NCBI GenBank assembly: GCA_029931535.1
Contig: JAQPZY010001660.1
Span: forward strand, 2,815,001-2,879,000
Origin: Margaritifera margaritifera
Lineage: Eukaryota > Mollusca > Bivalvia > Unionida > Margaritiferidae
Direction: 5' to 3'
Length of the DNA: 64,000 nucleotides
The notes below the pieces were generated by a model. The model saw nothing but the letters and a program-made list of their open reading frames with translations. It was not told where the DNA came from and did not search any database. Positions 37,815 to 49,745 of this stretch are shown piece by piece. The translations under genes and the position numbers were made by a program. Each line of letters starts with the position of its first letter. Position 1 is the stretch's first letter.

Positions 37815-37995
37815 TCAAGATGTGTGTTAAGGTGTTTGGTGTTTTCCGGTACAGTAACTCAGATAGGTTATTTAGTGCACACGCAATTGGAGTAAAGGAC
37901 ACACCACAGTAGCCAATTTGGGCTGATTTGATAGAAGGATTCAAACCTGCACCTTTTCAGTTGCAAATCCAGCATGCCAAAAACCAAACCAGGCG
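37815..37995 (-). mobile_element. SINE-like tRNA-derived element, diverged
   Basis: On the minus strand CATGCTGGATTTGCAACTGA, GGTGCAGGTTTGAATCCTTC (good B-box, about 37943-37955), AATCAGCCCAAATTGGCTAC and TGTGTCCTTTACTCCAATTG follow SINE B order with a different tRNA head. The borders are uncertain. Confidence 0.55.
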
Positions 37996-38569
37996 TTGGC
38001 CATATTCTACATTGCTGAGCCTGCAGTGGCAGGGTTATAAAAGTCAATATTGTTTCTTTCAAGGTCATCATAACATGGTTAGTGAGTGAAATGTTGTGTT
38101 ACACACAATCCTTGTCGAATGTGTCATGGATCATCATCCTTATAAGAACAAAAACTGAACATCTACAGAGCCTTTGAATGTTACCATTTGTACCGTTAAT
38201 GTATTTATCCAGTGTTAACCCTATTGTAGGAGGGTTTCTAGCCTATTGTAGGAGGGTGTTGCACCTAAGTGGTGCCCTATCCTGTCTGAGGTGCACCCTG
38301 CCATCCTTGGGTGCTGCCCTGTGCTAAATATCCCAAGATTTTATATATTGCATAAGGTAACATGTGCATTTTAGGCATCACTTACCATTATTTTCACTTG
38401 CAGTGCAAATATTATCATTACATGTATTATCTTAAATGCACTAGTTGAGAGCACAATAACTCCCTGTCCTAGAGACGGTGCCTTCAGAAGAGACTTTGCC
38501 ATGATGAAAATGCTCTGACGAGCAACCAGCACTTTGCACTGACTATTTGTGGACAAATCTGTTATCTCT

Positions 38570-38666
38570 GTATAAGACGCAGTTAATTGCAAGCAGCTTA
38601 GACTCATATCTACTGTTGTATAATGAGCTGACAGATGAGGGTCCATGGTGTTCATTCTGCTTGTAT
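38570..38666. mobile_element. double-hairpin MITE, copy 7 (degenerate, single hairpin)
   Basis: CTGTATAAGACGCAG is followed by a decayed hairpin, CAGCTTAGACTCATATCTAC to GACAGATGAGGGTCCATGG around TTGTATAATGAG. The layout equals hairpin A with about one third of positions changed. It ends directly against the next element. Confidence 0.55.
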
Positions 38667-38668
38667 TA

Positions 38669-39765
38669 CAGTGAAACCCTGCTATAACGCGATATTTGGG
38701 GTCCATAAAATTAGATCATGGAAAAAGCGGGGTCGCGTTATTGCGGGGTTTTACTATATTTTACTTTATTCAGAGAACAATGTATACACATCTAATGTAT
38801 AGCATGAATCAACACCGTTTACTATCTGATATCGATCTGTCTTTGTTTTCCCACATGACAACCCTTTGATTGAGCCACGAGTTTGATACAGCTGTACTTG
38901 TTCAGTGCCAAGTAACAGAGAGTGGTTATTTGAACTCCCTGTGATCTTGCCGCCCAAGCTCAGTCTCTACATAAGCACCCACATATGACAATCTTTGATC
39001 TTGCCGCATAAGCACCCACATCTGACAATCTTTGATCAACCACCGCATTGTCTGGTGCTTGGTTGTGTATGCAGTTAAAGAAGAAACGTAAGTCGGCTAT
39101 TGTTTGCGCAATGATTGTATACAGAATGAATTGAAGTCCAGCGCACGTGTTGGCGGCTTATGTTTTTTTATGTTTATTAAATCGTGAGAATCTTTTATCA
39201 ACCACCACATTGTCTGATGCTCGATTGTGTATGCAGTTAAAGAAGAAAAACATGTCGGCTATTGTTTGAGCAATGATTGTATACAGAATGAATTGAAGAC
39301 AAACACAAAGAAAACTTACTGACTTTACTCTTGGATCAGTAATAAGTAACATTTCCGATAATGTTTATTTTGGCATAACACTTCAAGAAATTAGTGAAAT
39401 TGTTAAATTTCAGAAGCCACGCCACAATCGAATTCATAAGTGATCTCTTCCCCAAAATGATAATAAACTTTTTATACACTATTTCTTGTACTTAAAAAAA
39501 TTTTTTTTTTTCTTGTACAAGAAAAATACATGTACATGTATATAAAATTTCAGGAACCACGCCACAAACGTATTATACTTGAATTCATACGCGATCTCTT
39601 CCCCAAAATGATAATTGAATATATACATTATACACACTATTTCTCGTACTTTGAAAAAAAAATGTTCATGTGCGAATGAATATATGAAATTTTGGGAGCC
39701 ACGCCACGATCACGTTATATCCGAATTCGCGTTATAGCGGGGCGTGTTATAGCTGGGTTTCACTG
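38669..39765. mobile_element. ~1.1-kb TIR element, pogo/Tigger-like termini
   Basis: The left end CAGTGAAACCCTGCTATAAC and the right end GTTATAGCTGGGTTTCACTG are inverted with one mismatch, and TA lies outside both (38667-38668 and 39766-39767). Each terminus has a further GCGTTAT..CGGGG copy inside it, so the left 88 bp (38669-38756) could itself be a nested short MITE. The interior is non-coding and patchworked. A segment at 39029-39139 is repeated 162 bp later at 39191-39300 (AACCACC.CATTGTCTG.TGC to CAGAATGAATTGAAG). A GGAACCACGCCACAA..-CGATCTCTTCCCCAAAATG segment recurs at 39411, 39553 and partly 39698. No transposase was recognised. Confidence 0.8.
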
Positions 39766-39911
39766 TATTAAGGATGATATCTTGTGAAATGTTGGAATAT
39801 TTACCTTTTTGAAAATTTGATATTTTTACATAGCTAAAGGTCCAGGCAATCCCAAATCACCTAAAAATATATCGGTTAGTATGCATTATCTTGTGCTACT
39901 CTTAGTTGACA

Positions 39912-40110
39912 ATCTGACCCCAAGCAAGTGTAATTACAGAGAAAATCTGTCCCCAAGCAAGTATAATTACATAGAAAATCTGTCCCCAAGCAAGTGTAAT
40001 TACAGAGGAAATCTGTCCCCAAGCAAGTGTAATTACATAGAAAATCTGTCCCCAAACAAATGTAATTACATAGAAAATCTGTCCCCAAGCAAGTGTAATT
40101 ACATAGAAAA
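39912..40110. repeat. 33-bp minisatellite, 6 units
   Basis: Units of AATCTGTCCCCAAGCAAGTG plus TAATTACATAGAA repeat six times without length change. The 11-codon period opens plus (NLSPSKCNYIE) and minus frames. It is unrelated in sequence to the 33-bp array at 474-1290. Confidence 0.95.
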
Positions 40111-40848
40111 GTGGGAGAAAAAGTACCCAGTCACCATCTATCCATAAAATAATAGCTTCATCAGAATTTAAAATTTCATCCAATTTGTACAGGTTGAAGA
40201 TCATTGATTCCTCTTATCAAATACACAAAGAAAGTGTATGTTGGTGAGTGCATTTTTTCCATATGACACTATTACTGAGATCGCATCGGTTTTCCACAAC
40301 AGAAAGCCTGTGCAGCCATTTTACCGCAGGTCGTGAATTTCTAATAATTTCTTAAGGTTTCATTTACTTGTAATTTACTTCATGATTTTCTTTCACTGGA
40401 CTGTGATTGTGATTATTCAAATTGTATAATAATTTTTCTTTTCCATTATTTAATAAGAGACAGAAGTTGTAACAGTCTTTTTATATCCAGTCTCTTCAAG
40501 AGTTCAAAGTGCTACAGCACATTTAGATAACAAATGATGTTATATCAATATGATTTGCAAAAGCAAACATCATTAAGTGAACTACATAAACATTGATCTG
40601 TTGGTGCATTATGTGATAGCAGAACTCATCTATGCTGTTTCCAGTTGATTGCATGGATAAATGCAGTAGTCAAGAAGTCCATGGGCTTTGCTGTTTGGGA
40701 GTCATAGAGTTACTGGTAAATAATGAAGGAGGTTTCAGTTAATTTATTCCTTATGTCTGAATGATTAATGATTTTGATTCCATTTGAAAATTTTCATTTA
40801 ATCTCATACATTGTTCATCTTGTATCGTATTACAGAACCATAAATCCT
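40111..40848. other. AT-rich DNA with one MITE fragment
   Basis: Only the MITE remnant at 40577-40668 was recognised in this stretch. Confidence 0.5.
40577..40668. mobile_element. double-hairpin MITE, copy 6 (fragment)
   Basis: GAACTACATAAACATTGATC, GTTGGTGCATTATGTGATAG and ATCTATGCTGTTTCCAGTTG are a decayed hairpin with the family loop GCATTATG. The 3' terminus is reduced to GGATAAATGCAGTA. Confidence 0.7.
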
Positions 40849-40927
40849 ATTATTTCTTTTTTTCCAGCTGATGTATAATATTGGAAAGATCAATCTTTCC
40901 AATACATCAGTTGGAAAAAAGAAATAA
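40849..40927. other. isolated 78-bp near-perfect hairpin
   Basis: The left arm TTATTTCTTTTTTTCCAGCT, GATGTAT, TATTGGAAAGAT pairs with ATCTTTCCAATA, CATCAGTTGGAAAAAAGAAA TAA. Only a small asymmetric bulge (an extra AATAT on the left), one or two mismatches and a loop of a few bases interrupt it. It is not flanked by TA or longer direct repeats and is unrelated to the double-hairpin family. Size and shape suit a miRNA-like precursor or an inverted-duplication scar; neither is shown. Confidence 0.75.
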
Positions 40928-41689
40928 TTTCTTCCACAATAAAAAAGACATCTTTTTTTATTTGGAAATGGGCTTTTGCTGCAGAAATGAATTTACCAAA
41001 TGTCATCTTAGTTAATGGATTTAAAATTATGAATGATATGTCTGTTGGATATAATTTTATGGCCACAAATCTGCCTTGTTAATATTTGAAGAAATAGCCA
41101 AATCAAATATAGTCATATATTTTTTGAATACAAAAAATAGCTCTATGTTAAGGCAACTTGCCATCTTGAATCAATAACATTATTTCATGTATGAAAGCAA
41201 GAATATTATTCAGAAGTGTAGCTTACATGTCTGTATAACTCATTTAAGCCATAATATTGTTCACGTGTCTGCGTCTCTGTGTCATCCTTCAATGTAATCT
41301 TCTCTAAAAACTGCATAGAACTCCTGAAAAGACCTTTTTCATCTGTTCGTATACAAAAGATAAAAAATAAGGTTACCAAAGATCATTGTCTATGTTTTAG
41401 CTTCTGTCCCATAATTATAGCTTCAAAATGTAATGTTTCATGTTAGTTTAATATTTAATATTTATTATTTCAAAACCTTTTTATTTTCAAAATTGCTGTG
41501 GTTTGATGTTATGTCCATATTTCAGTTTGCTCATGTACCACTTAAAGAACAGATTGATTTCTAGGCAATAATTTTAGTTCTTCAGCACTTAACAGAGATC
41601 AAACTTTCAAGATGGCCTTCCTCATGACCAATAATACATACTGTTCATGGAGTAATATCTGCACATGCCTTAATAGCTCCCTCACCCCT

Positions 41690-43845
41690 TTTGCCTTGGG
41701 GAGAAGTTCAGAATCATAGAAAATTTGCATTATGGTTTTGGTTAAAGTTTTTTTTTATTTGTTTATATTTCCTAAACCTCTTGATGGATTCTTATCATAC
41801 CTGGCATAAATCATTATGATGCAAAGAAATTTTCTTTTTTGCCAAACTTTCCTAAAAATAGCCACTTCTAAGCACTTGTCTTGATCCTAGCATGCCTTAT
41901 GGGAAGGAAGTGGCTACTAAAATCTGCCTTGTTAGTATGTACAAAAGACATGATAGAGACATTCTTTGTGATATTGTCAGTGTACCTTTATTATGATTAG
42001 CTTTAATCTCATGAAATTTACCCAAATTATAATATTGTAAGTGCACAATGTAGCTTTTACATCAAATTCAGTAAATATGGTGTGTGGTCAGCTTTATTTC
42101 CATGGAAACTCATCAATGATGTGGAATGATATATATCTTCCTGTCACATTTGATAGAGACAAAATCATAACAACCTTCTGTCATGACTTATTCTAGTCTT
42201 TATTTAAAGATATATTTTCATGTCAAATTTCTTTAAAACATTTGTTTCTTGCCAATATTAATTTTCTTTGACAAATAAGCAGCGTAGATTTAATTCATTT
42301 ATAGACATTATCACATTTTTGTCTTGTTCTCACCTTGGTAATAGCCTGAATACACCTTAGCAGCCTGGGCCCAAAGGGTTGATGCAGCTCAAACACTGCC
42401 GTCTGGGCTGAGATCAAAACAAACATGCCATAATGTTTTTATTGAGCCCACATTAGTGGGTAGCAAAACACAGCAGTTGCTTTTCTGTGTTTTTTTCGGT
42501 GTCCGTGGAAAAGTTGTATATTTAAAGGCTTTTATGTTTTTTACCTTTATCTTTTTTTTATGTACCTTTTAAAGAATTTTAACATCTTTACCTGTTATAT
42601 TTTATCTTGTAAGTACTACATGTTTATTGGGAAGGGTTTATCTTTCATGCAACAGTTTGTTAAGTTTTTGGTTAAAGTCTTTTGTTTGCATACATTTCCT
42701 AAACTCCTTGATATATTCTAATCATTAATCATTATGAAGCTAAGACAGTTCATTCTTTGACATACATGCTCGCCCCTTTTACATTGGGGTCAAGGTAATA
42801 GTCAGATAAAATTTCCTTTATGGTTTTGGTTAAAATTTGTACATTTGCTAATATTTCCTAAACCCCTTAATAGATTTGTATCGTACTTGCCATGAATCAT
42901 TATGAAGTTAAGACAATTCATTCAGTGACATGATCGCTTAGCCATTTTACCTTGCGGTCAAGATCACAGAATGAACAAATTTTGCATTAAGGTTTTGCTT
43001 AAAGTTTCTTCATCTGTGTATATTTCCTTGAATGACTCATTCTGTGACATGTTTGCTTATCATTTTTACCTTGGGATCAAGGTCATAGTCTGATTAAATT
43101 TCCTTTATGGTTTTGGTTAAAATTTGTACATTTGCTTATATTTCCTAAACCAATAATAGATTTATATCACACTTGGCATGAATCATTATGAAGTTAAGAC
43201 AATTCATTCCATGACATGATCACTTACCCATTTTACCTTGGGGTCAAGGTCACAGACTTAACAAATTTGCATTAAGGTTGCTTAAAGTTTTTCATCTGCT
43301 TATATTTCCTTGATAGATTCATTCTGTGACATGTTGGCTTATCCTTTTTACCTTGGGGTCAAGGTCACAGTCATAAAATATTTTGTGTTAAGGATTTGGT
43401 AAGTTTTTCATTTGCTGATATTTACCAAACTCTTATATAGATGCTCATCATACTTGGCAAGAATCATTATGAAGGTAAGAAAATTCATTCTACAACATGC
43501 TCGCTCACCTCTTTTACCTTGGTGTCAAGATCACAGTCATAGAAAATTTGCATTAAGGTTTTGATTTAACAAATTGTCATTTGTTATATTTTCTAAACCC
43601 CTTGAGAGATTCTCATCATACTTGGCTTGAATTATTATGATGCTGAGACAATTCATTCTTTGACACATTGACTCAACCTTATGACCTTGGAGTTGAGGTC
43701 TCTATCATAGAAAATTTGCAGTAAGGTTTTGGTTAAGGTGTTTTTATTAGCTTTTATTTCCCAAACCCCTTGATGGATTTTCTTCATACTCTGGAATGAA
43801 TCATTATGAAACTAAGACAGTTCATGCTATGACATGCATATATTC
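41690..43845. repeat. diverged ~168-bp tandem family, array 2
   Basis: The ATATTTCCTAAACCCCTTGA anchor or its variants occurs at about 41765, 42687, 42852, 43138, 43304 (shortened), 43588 and 43757. GAATCATTATGAAGTTAAGA, TTACCTTGGGGTCAAGGTCA and AAGGTTTTGGTTAAAG lie between. Two units near 43015 and 43300 have lost their middle. A non-repeat block (about 41830-42645) separates the first unit from the rest. Same family and orientation as array 1 at 3.5-4.2 kb. Confidence 0.88.
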
Positions 43846-45343
43846 TACCCACCCCTACTAAGGACCAACTGATTTTAAACTTCAGCCTTTTAGTCCACTG
43901 ACTGCAAAAATTCCTTTTACAGTTGATCTGTTTGAAACATTTTCCCCATCTTTTCCATATGATCCAGGTGGTTCAGAAATCATCAGTTAATGTCTCTGGT
44001 TTGGGTTATTGTCATCCTATTACATGTGACTTAATGATTCATTTAGTGGGTGTCATGAAGCATAGTGGCCTTCATTTTTTCTTCCTTTATTTACAACACA
44101 AATGCATATGATGCCATTGTCAGTACAAGTGAAGTGACTTGTGCTGTAGTGGGTTGTCATGGGAGATACAGGCTCCTATATCATCTAGCAAGTGGAACAG
44201 CCCAACAATTAGTATTTGTCTCATAGGGGGATAAATTCTTTTCATTGAGGGAAATATTTATGCATGGTATTTGATAAAAGTATTTTCTTCGACACAGATG
44301 TGCCCTTTATATCGGGAATGCCTGGTTCTATCAAGACACGGTCTGCCCTGGCAGTTGTGGCCTGAGGCAGAGTATCAGAGGAGGCCAAGAGATGGCCTCA
44401 ATAGCCTGCGGAAATGGCATTTGTGTCTGAAAAGCTACTTTCCCTCCTCTGGCTTACCCAAGGGTGGGCGAGGACATGGGTGGATGCAGCTCAATAAGGC
44501 CCATGCACATGGCCATCGATTGTTGACCTGGCACCACCCATTCCCTAACTATCGATGCCTGAGTCTGAGTGTTTTGTCTCACCACTTGTTGTCAGTTTCA
44601 GTATTTTTTTTATCCGACTATAAAAATATCCATCTTATGGATTGACCTTTGAGGCAGTTGCGTCTTTTGATGTTTGTATCATGTGGTATTATTAATTAGT
44701 CCTCTTAAGAGAAATGTCATGTTCTAATATTTACTTTATCAATAACTTTTGGAGAGTTCCCTTTGAAGTTATAATGTTTCCAAGATAAGAAAATTTTATC
44801 CTGTTTACCACTAGTCACTTGGACAGTGTTGTTTATTGTCAAGATTAAAAGGCTGTTTTTTTTAGTGTTTTCAAGAAGTATTGGTCTGTTTGTTTTATGT
44901 GCAATTTGTATCCAAAGGTCAGACTTGATTTGTAGACACATGCTTTTATGTTTTATTATTAACTCACCAACATAATTGCAAGGGGATTACAGCATTTTGC
45001 CCATTTATTAATTGGTCCCTGATTTGTTGGTTCATTTGATTCCTAAGTTCTTCACACCATCAGTATCTTCACCCTCTTACACCTTAACAACACTTGTCAA
45101 AATTGGCATATGAATGCAAGACAAAGAGAGTACATGTAACATACATAGGTCAGTGTGACCTATTTAATTCATACATATGTCAAAGCTTAAGTTACACACA
45201 CAAAATAATCCCCAGTCTAATCTCATTAATCCAACCTATGTTTATCTGAATCTCCCTTAAATATAACAACATAGCAACTTATTAAAGTTTATATCATTTT
45301 AAATCTATTCATTCATTCTTGATATTCTCCATAATAAGCTTTT
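43846..45343. other. GC-rich island of unknown nature within AT-rich DNA
   Basis: Between about 44325 and 44560 the base composition rises sharply. A 124-codon plus-strand frame (44271-44645) covers it, with no domain that I recognise and a basic, Pro/His-rich composition. A 7-bp inverted pair, GAGGCC and GGCCTC, lies at 44372-44400. It could be an untranslated or coding exon, or a fragment of an unrecognised element. The rest of the stretch is featureless. Confidence 0.3.
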
Positions 45344-45515
45344 CAGTTACATGCATGACAAACAAGACAAAAGATTGAGAAATCACATCTAAATAATGTA
45401 CAGTTACATGCATGACAAACAAGACAAAAGATTGAGAAATCACATGTAAATAATGTACAGTTACATGCATGACAAACATGACAAAAGATAGAGAAATCAC
45501 ATGTAAATAATGTAC
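45344..45515. repeat. 57-bp tandem repeat, 3 units
   Basis: CAGTTACATGCATGACAAAC begins units at 45344, 45401 and 45458 (57 bp), ending ATCACATGTAAATAATGTA. The minus-strand frames through it (Cys/His-rich) are artefacts of the period. Confidence 0.95.
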
Positions 45516-48067
45516 AGATATGCAAATATTAGTGTGAAAGATTCATACAGTAAAACACAATCTAAAGGAAATGTATCTAAGCAACATTTAGAGAATGATG
45601 AAGTAAATATGAAGATATGGGAATACACAGATGAACCAAATACATTAGTTTATAAACATGTCTGAATGGGGATTATATATATCTGCATATTTACATTTAT
45701 GTGTAATACATGCATTTATCATATATTTTATAATGAGATACTGAAATGTATCAGCGGGAGAAATTTATAATACCACAGTGGCGATATCACTTTTGGAACT
45801 ACTTTCTGTTCCGAATTATGAAGTATATCTGCCTTTGTGTATATTATTCAAACTTGTATTCCATATTTAGGCCTATTTTATTTTTCATTTTCCTTTTTCT
45901 TTTGCTCTATTCCTCTCTCTCTCTCTCATGATGAACAGATCTTAAATTATATCTAGACTGTAGTATACGTTTATGTAATCAGTGAGGATGTGCCATCAAA
46001 AAATGCCTTAAAATGAACTCCAAACAACAATAAGTAGGTTTCAGGTATTAACTTTTTTAAAAATAGTTTTCCACATGAATTGTGCAAATTGTCAACTGAA
46101 CTTACAATGACCTGTTTCTATTTGATACTCAGTGACACCCATACAGTATCATTAACTTATGTTTTACGACAAAAAGGTAACAGTTTTTAGGCAAAAAACA
46201 CTTGATTAAATATTGTAATAAAATTGTTTAAGTAGTGATTTCAACTATCATCATAAGCGTAATCATATTTGAAAACAATGGAGAAATGGGGAATAGATTA
46301 GTGTTGATTGCAAACGGAAATTAAGTGAGAGTCGAAATTTTGGTGCACAGACTGTTACTGAACTAGACTTCAAGCTTGCCAAAGCTTCACAGTTCATGTT
46401 TTAATGCAGAAATAAACAAAATAAAAAAACCAAAGTCCTTATAGATAAACTCATAATCATTAAAATCTTCTGTTTAAAGATGTTATGCTCAGAAGTCTGT
46501 CAGATACAACTGATCTGTGATGTTACTACAGTAGGATACCCCCATCCCAACAATGTTCACTGTATCAATCCGCACAAGAAACGTGTTAATGAAAAAGAAA
46601 AATTTCTTCATTTTTGTATGAAAACAGTCATTAATTTGACAAAATACACAATTTTAAGCATTATATCTGTGAGCTAAATTTGTCAAAAGTTGCTGTTCTA
46701 AAATTATTGTAAAATTTCGGAACTTGTTTTTATCAATGTAATAATTCAGCCGTTAATTGTATTGGCAAAGAATGGAGAACAAAATCCAAGCAAATTGATA
46801 GTTTTTGCATCAAAAATATACAGTACAAAGAAAATTTACATTTTTTTTTAGCACAAAGTAAGGAAATATTTCATGAGTGAAGTGGAAACATTTTGTATTG
46901 TCACTTGTGGCTTTGCGTAGATGTCCTCTATGTATACATTATATTTTTCAAGGGGACAATTTGTTTTACATCTATGAGATTGGGCACTATATTCTAATAA
47001 TTAGTTTGGTGTCAGAAGTAGCATCTTTGTAATTTGTAGTCTCACCTCATAGGTGTGGTCTTACGTAAATCATATGCCAATTTATTTTCTCTCCAATAGT
47101 GCTTTAGTCCCATCATAGCATATGTAAAAGATGTAGGTAAGATATAGATTCTTTGTAAGCTTTGTTCACAAAATGTTAGTTGCATCTGCATAGCCTAGGG
47201 AAAGAAAAATCTATCTAATTGCAGACAATATATTGTAAAGAATTCAGACATTTTTTTTTTTTCTTTTTCCAAATTTTCATTTAGCGGTATTCGAATACAC
47301 TAAATTATATAAACAAGTGATAGGAAAAACTGTTTCCTATATCCTGCAGTCTGTAATATAAATTGCAGAGTATAGGAAAACCTTGAATATCCAATTCCAT
47401 CAGGAGTCGTGGATTTTGTCTGTATAATGGCTTGTCTAGATAACTGACAATTTATACAAAATAAGTCCTACATTCAGGGACACATTGTTGGTCCATATGA
47501 TTGAAAAGTCTCAAGAAAATGTGTCTGTATATCAGTAATGGCATTTTACTGTATTAGACTAACTACCATGCTGACACCAAGGTAGCTGATTAGACATGTT
47601 CACTCAGTTGTTTCCATTCTAAATTCTGTACTACTAACATAAAAAATAGGCAATGGCATTTTTGATTGTTGTTGTTTTTAGAAAACTTTTATAATTAGTT
47701 TTTGCAAGTACAGTTGTAAAAATGTCAATAACTTTCCTGCTATAAGTTATTAACAGTCCTATTCTCTTCAGATCCACATTGTTTTCCTTGCGGGCTATTC
47801 AGCAGGATATTGACATCTGCTTGCTTTTATACCATCTATTGATTGAGAATGCTATTATAAAACAAACAGAAACAGGCAGTGAATATTTTTGTATACAAAT
47901 TGTTGAAGTAAATGGAATTTTGTTATTTTGTCAAGTTTTGTAGATTCTTAAAGGATAACCCCCCAAAATGTTATAGAATGAACTATTAAGTAAATTGTCG
48001 AGGTAAATTATTTACTCAAGTGTGTCAGTAGACCTCTGTTAAGTATCGTGGAATGTTTTATTTTTAT
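45516..48067. other. AT-rich DNA, no gene recognised
   Basis: A (CT)n patch at 45912-45928 and a T-tract near 47252-47266 are present. No exon or repeat family could be supported over about 2.5 kb. Confidence 0.5.
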
Positions 48068-48200
48068 TAAAGAACACTATATGTGTGGCATAATTTTATA
48101 AAAGAATACTATATGTGTGGCATATATTTATAAAAGAACACTATAATTTTATAAAAGAACACTATATGTGTGCCATACTTCTATAAAAGAACACTATGTG
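48068..48200. repeat. ~33-bp tandem repeat, about 5 units
   Basis: AAAGAACACTATATGTGTGG plus CATA.TTTTATA repeats with one shortened unit (AACACTATAATTTTATA). Confidence 0.88.
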
Positions 48201-48707
48201 AGCCATTATTTTCACAAAAATTTGATCAATAATAGTAAAAGATTTCATATTCACCATGTACATCAAAACATTGTTGATTGCTGCTGAAGCACAGGGCAGA
48301 CTACTCATCTGCTAGAATCAGAATTTAAGTCAGTTAAGATAATAACATAAGATTTATTCATTATAGATTATAAAACAACACAGTACAAATTAAAATTGCA
48401 ATGCATTGTCATATAAAAGATACTAAAGAAAACAATAATGTAAATGAATAAATATTCATGCACTTGTTTCTTTTGTGGTCTTTAATTACTGATCACATGA
48501 CATGACAGGCATTAACAATAGAAATATATAAAAAATTTTATAAAGGGCAGATCACAAGATAGTGTTATATTTCAAATTATATCAGTATTATTATATATCA
48601 CTGCAAATAACAAATTTATCATTATCACTATTAATGTGAAAAATGTCCTTACACAAGAAATGCACTGATCAAAGGTAATGCAACAACACACTACTTTAGT
48701 TAATTGG

Positions 48708-48825
48708 TATCACTCATTTAGATATGTCAATAAAGTTTAAGTTCATGTATCATTCATTTAGATATATCAATAAAGTTTAAATTCAGGTATCACTCATTTA
48801 GATATATCAAAAAGTTTTAAATTCA
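48708..48825. repeat. 40-bp tandem repeat, 3 units
   Basis: ATCACTCATTTAGATATATC, AATAAAGTTTAAATTCAG.T repeats at about 48709, 48749 and 48789. It lies just 3' (minus strand) of the LINE fragment and may be that element's 3' tail repeat. Confidence 0.9.
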
Positions 48826-49160
48826 ATACATAGAATCCAGAGCATAACTGTCAGAAAAAATGGTGGGAAATCAGTAGTAAATTTATCGGCACCTGTCGCT
48901 GGCTTTTTACCTTTTTTGAACTTTTTGATATTGAGTATAAACTTTAGATCAGTAGGTAAATGATTATAAAGTTTGCATGCAGTATATGCAAAAGACGTTT
49001 TAAAAAATGTGGACAGCTGGAATTGTGGCATTACATCCGTACACCTGTATGTCTCACTGCTAAAATGGGTAAAATATGAATGTAACAAAATTAAAACTTT
49101 GATACATATATGAAGGACCTATACCATTGACAAATCGATAAACGTGATATAGCCACGACT
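48807..49160 (-). pseudogene. LINE reverse transcriptase C-terminus, fragment
   Basis: On the minus strand VNGIGPSYMYQSFNF (about 49132-49088) is followed, one frame away, by a 93-codon frame (49088 to 48807). Residues 31-49 of that frame read TSFAYTACKLYNHLPTDLK and then NIKKFKK. The pattern P-x-Y near the start, then A-x-K-L-x-N-x-L-P-x-x-L-K and F-K-K, is the usual extreme C-terminus of non-LTR retrotransposon ORF2 of the CR1/Jockey-like type, downstream of the RT fingers and palm. The catalytic part is absent, as in a typical 5'-truncated LINE copy, and the frameshift shows decay. Short 40-bp repeats follow on its 3' side. Confidence 0.65.
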
Positions 49161-49485
49161 ACTTTGTCGCTAGAAGGATTTCATAAAGAGAATCAAACAT
49201 AAATCATATGAATAGTATTTTATCAATATTGACAGGGATTTAATGTATAAAATATAACTAAGACATGTATATTTAATGTTATTTTCTAAAAAACAAAGTC
49301 TATTTCTTTTTTTCCTTACAACAAAGTGTTTAATAATTCCATGAGTGGCACAAAAAATTCATCTGGCAAGTTCCTGACCACTGCAGTACATTGTTTTCAG
49401 TATAAAGCCATCAAATTGACTGCATATGCATCTTGTAGTGAATAAAGCATTAAAGACAGGGATGGGGTATAAATAGAGGATTAGT

Positions 49486-49745
49486 TGAGCTGTGTCATGT
49501 TTTGTCTCACTGTAAAGGTGAACAGGTCTCTAATCGGCACCTGATTGGTCAATTACATGCCTCACTGTTTTGAAAAGCAGACCTGGCATCACACCTGTAC
49601 ACCTGTATGTATCAGCTGTGTCATTTTCTGTCTGATGGTGAAGGTGAATAGATCTCTGTATACACATCTGATTGATTAGTTACATACCTCACTGTTTGAA
49701 AAGCAGACCTGGCATTACAGTTGTACACCTGTATGGGTCAGCTGT
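49486..49745. repeat. ~123-bp direct duplication
   Basis: CAGCTGTGTCAT.TT.TGTCT, AAGGTGAA.AG.TCTCT, AGCAGACCTGGCAT.ACA and TGTACACCTGTATG occur twice with moderate divergence, and CAGCTGTGT begins a third copy. Confidence 0.85.
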
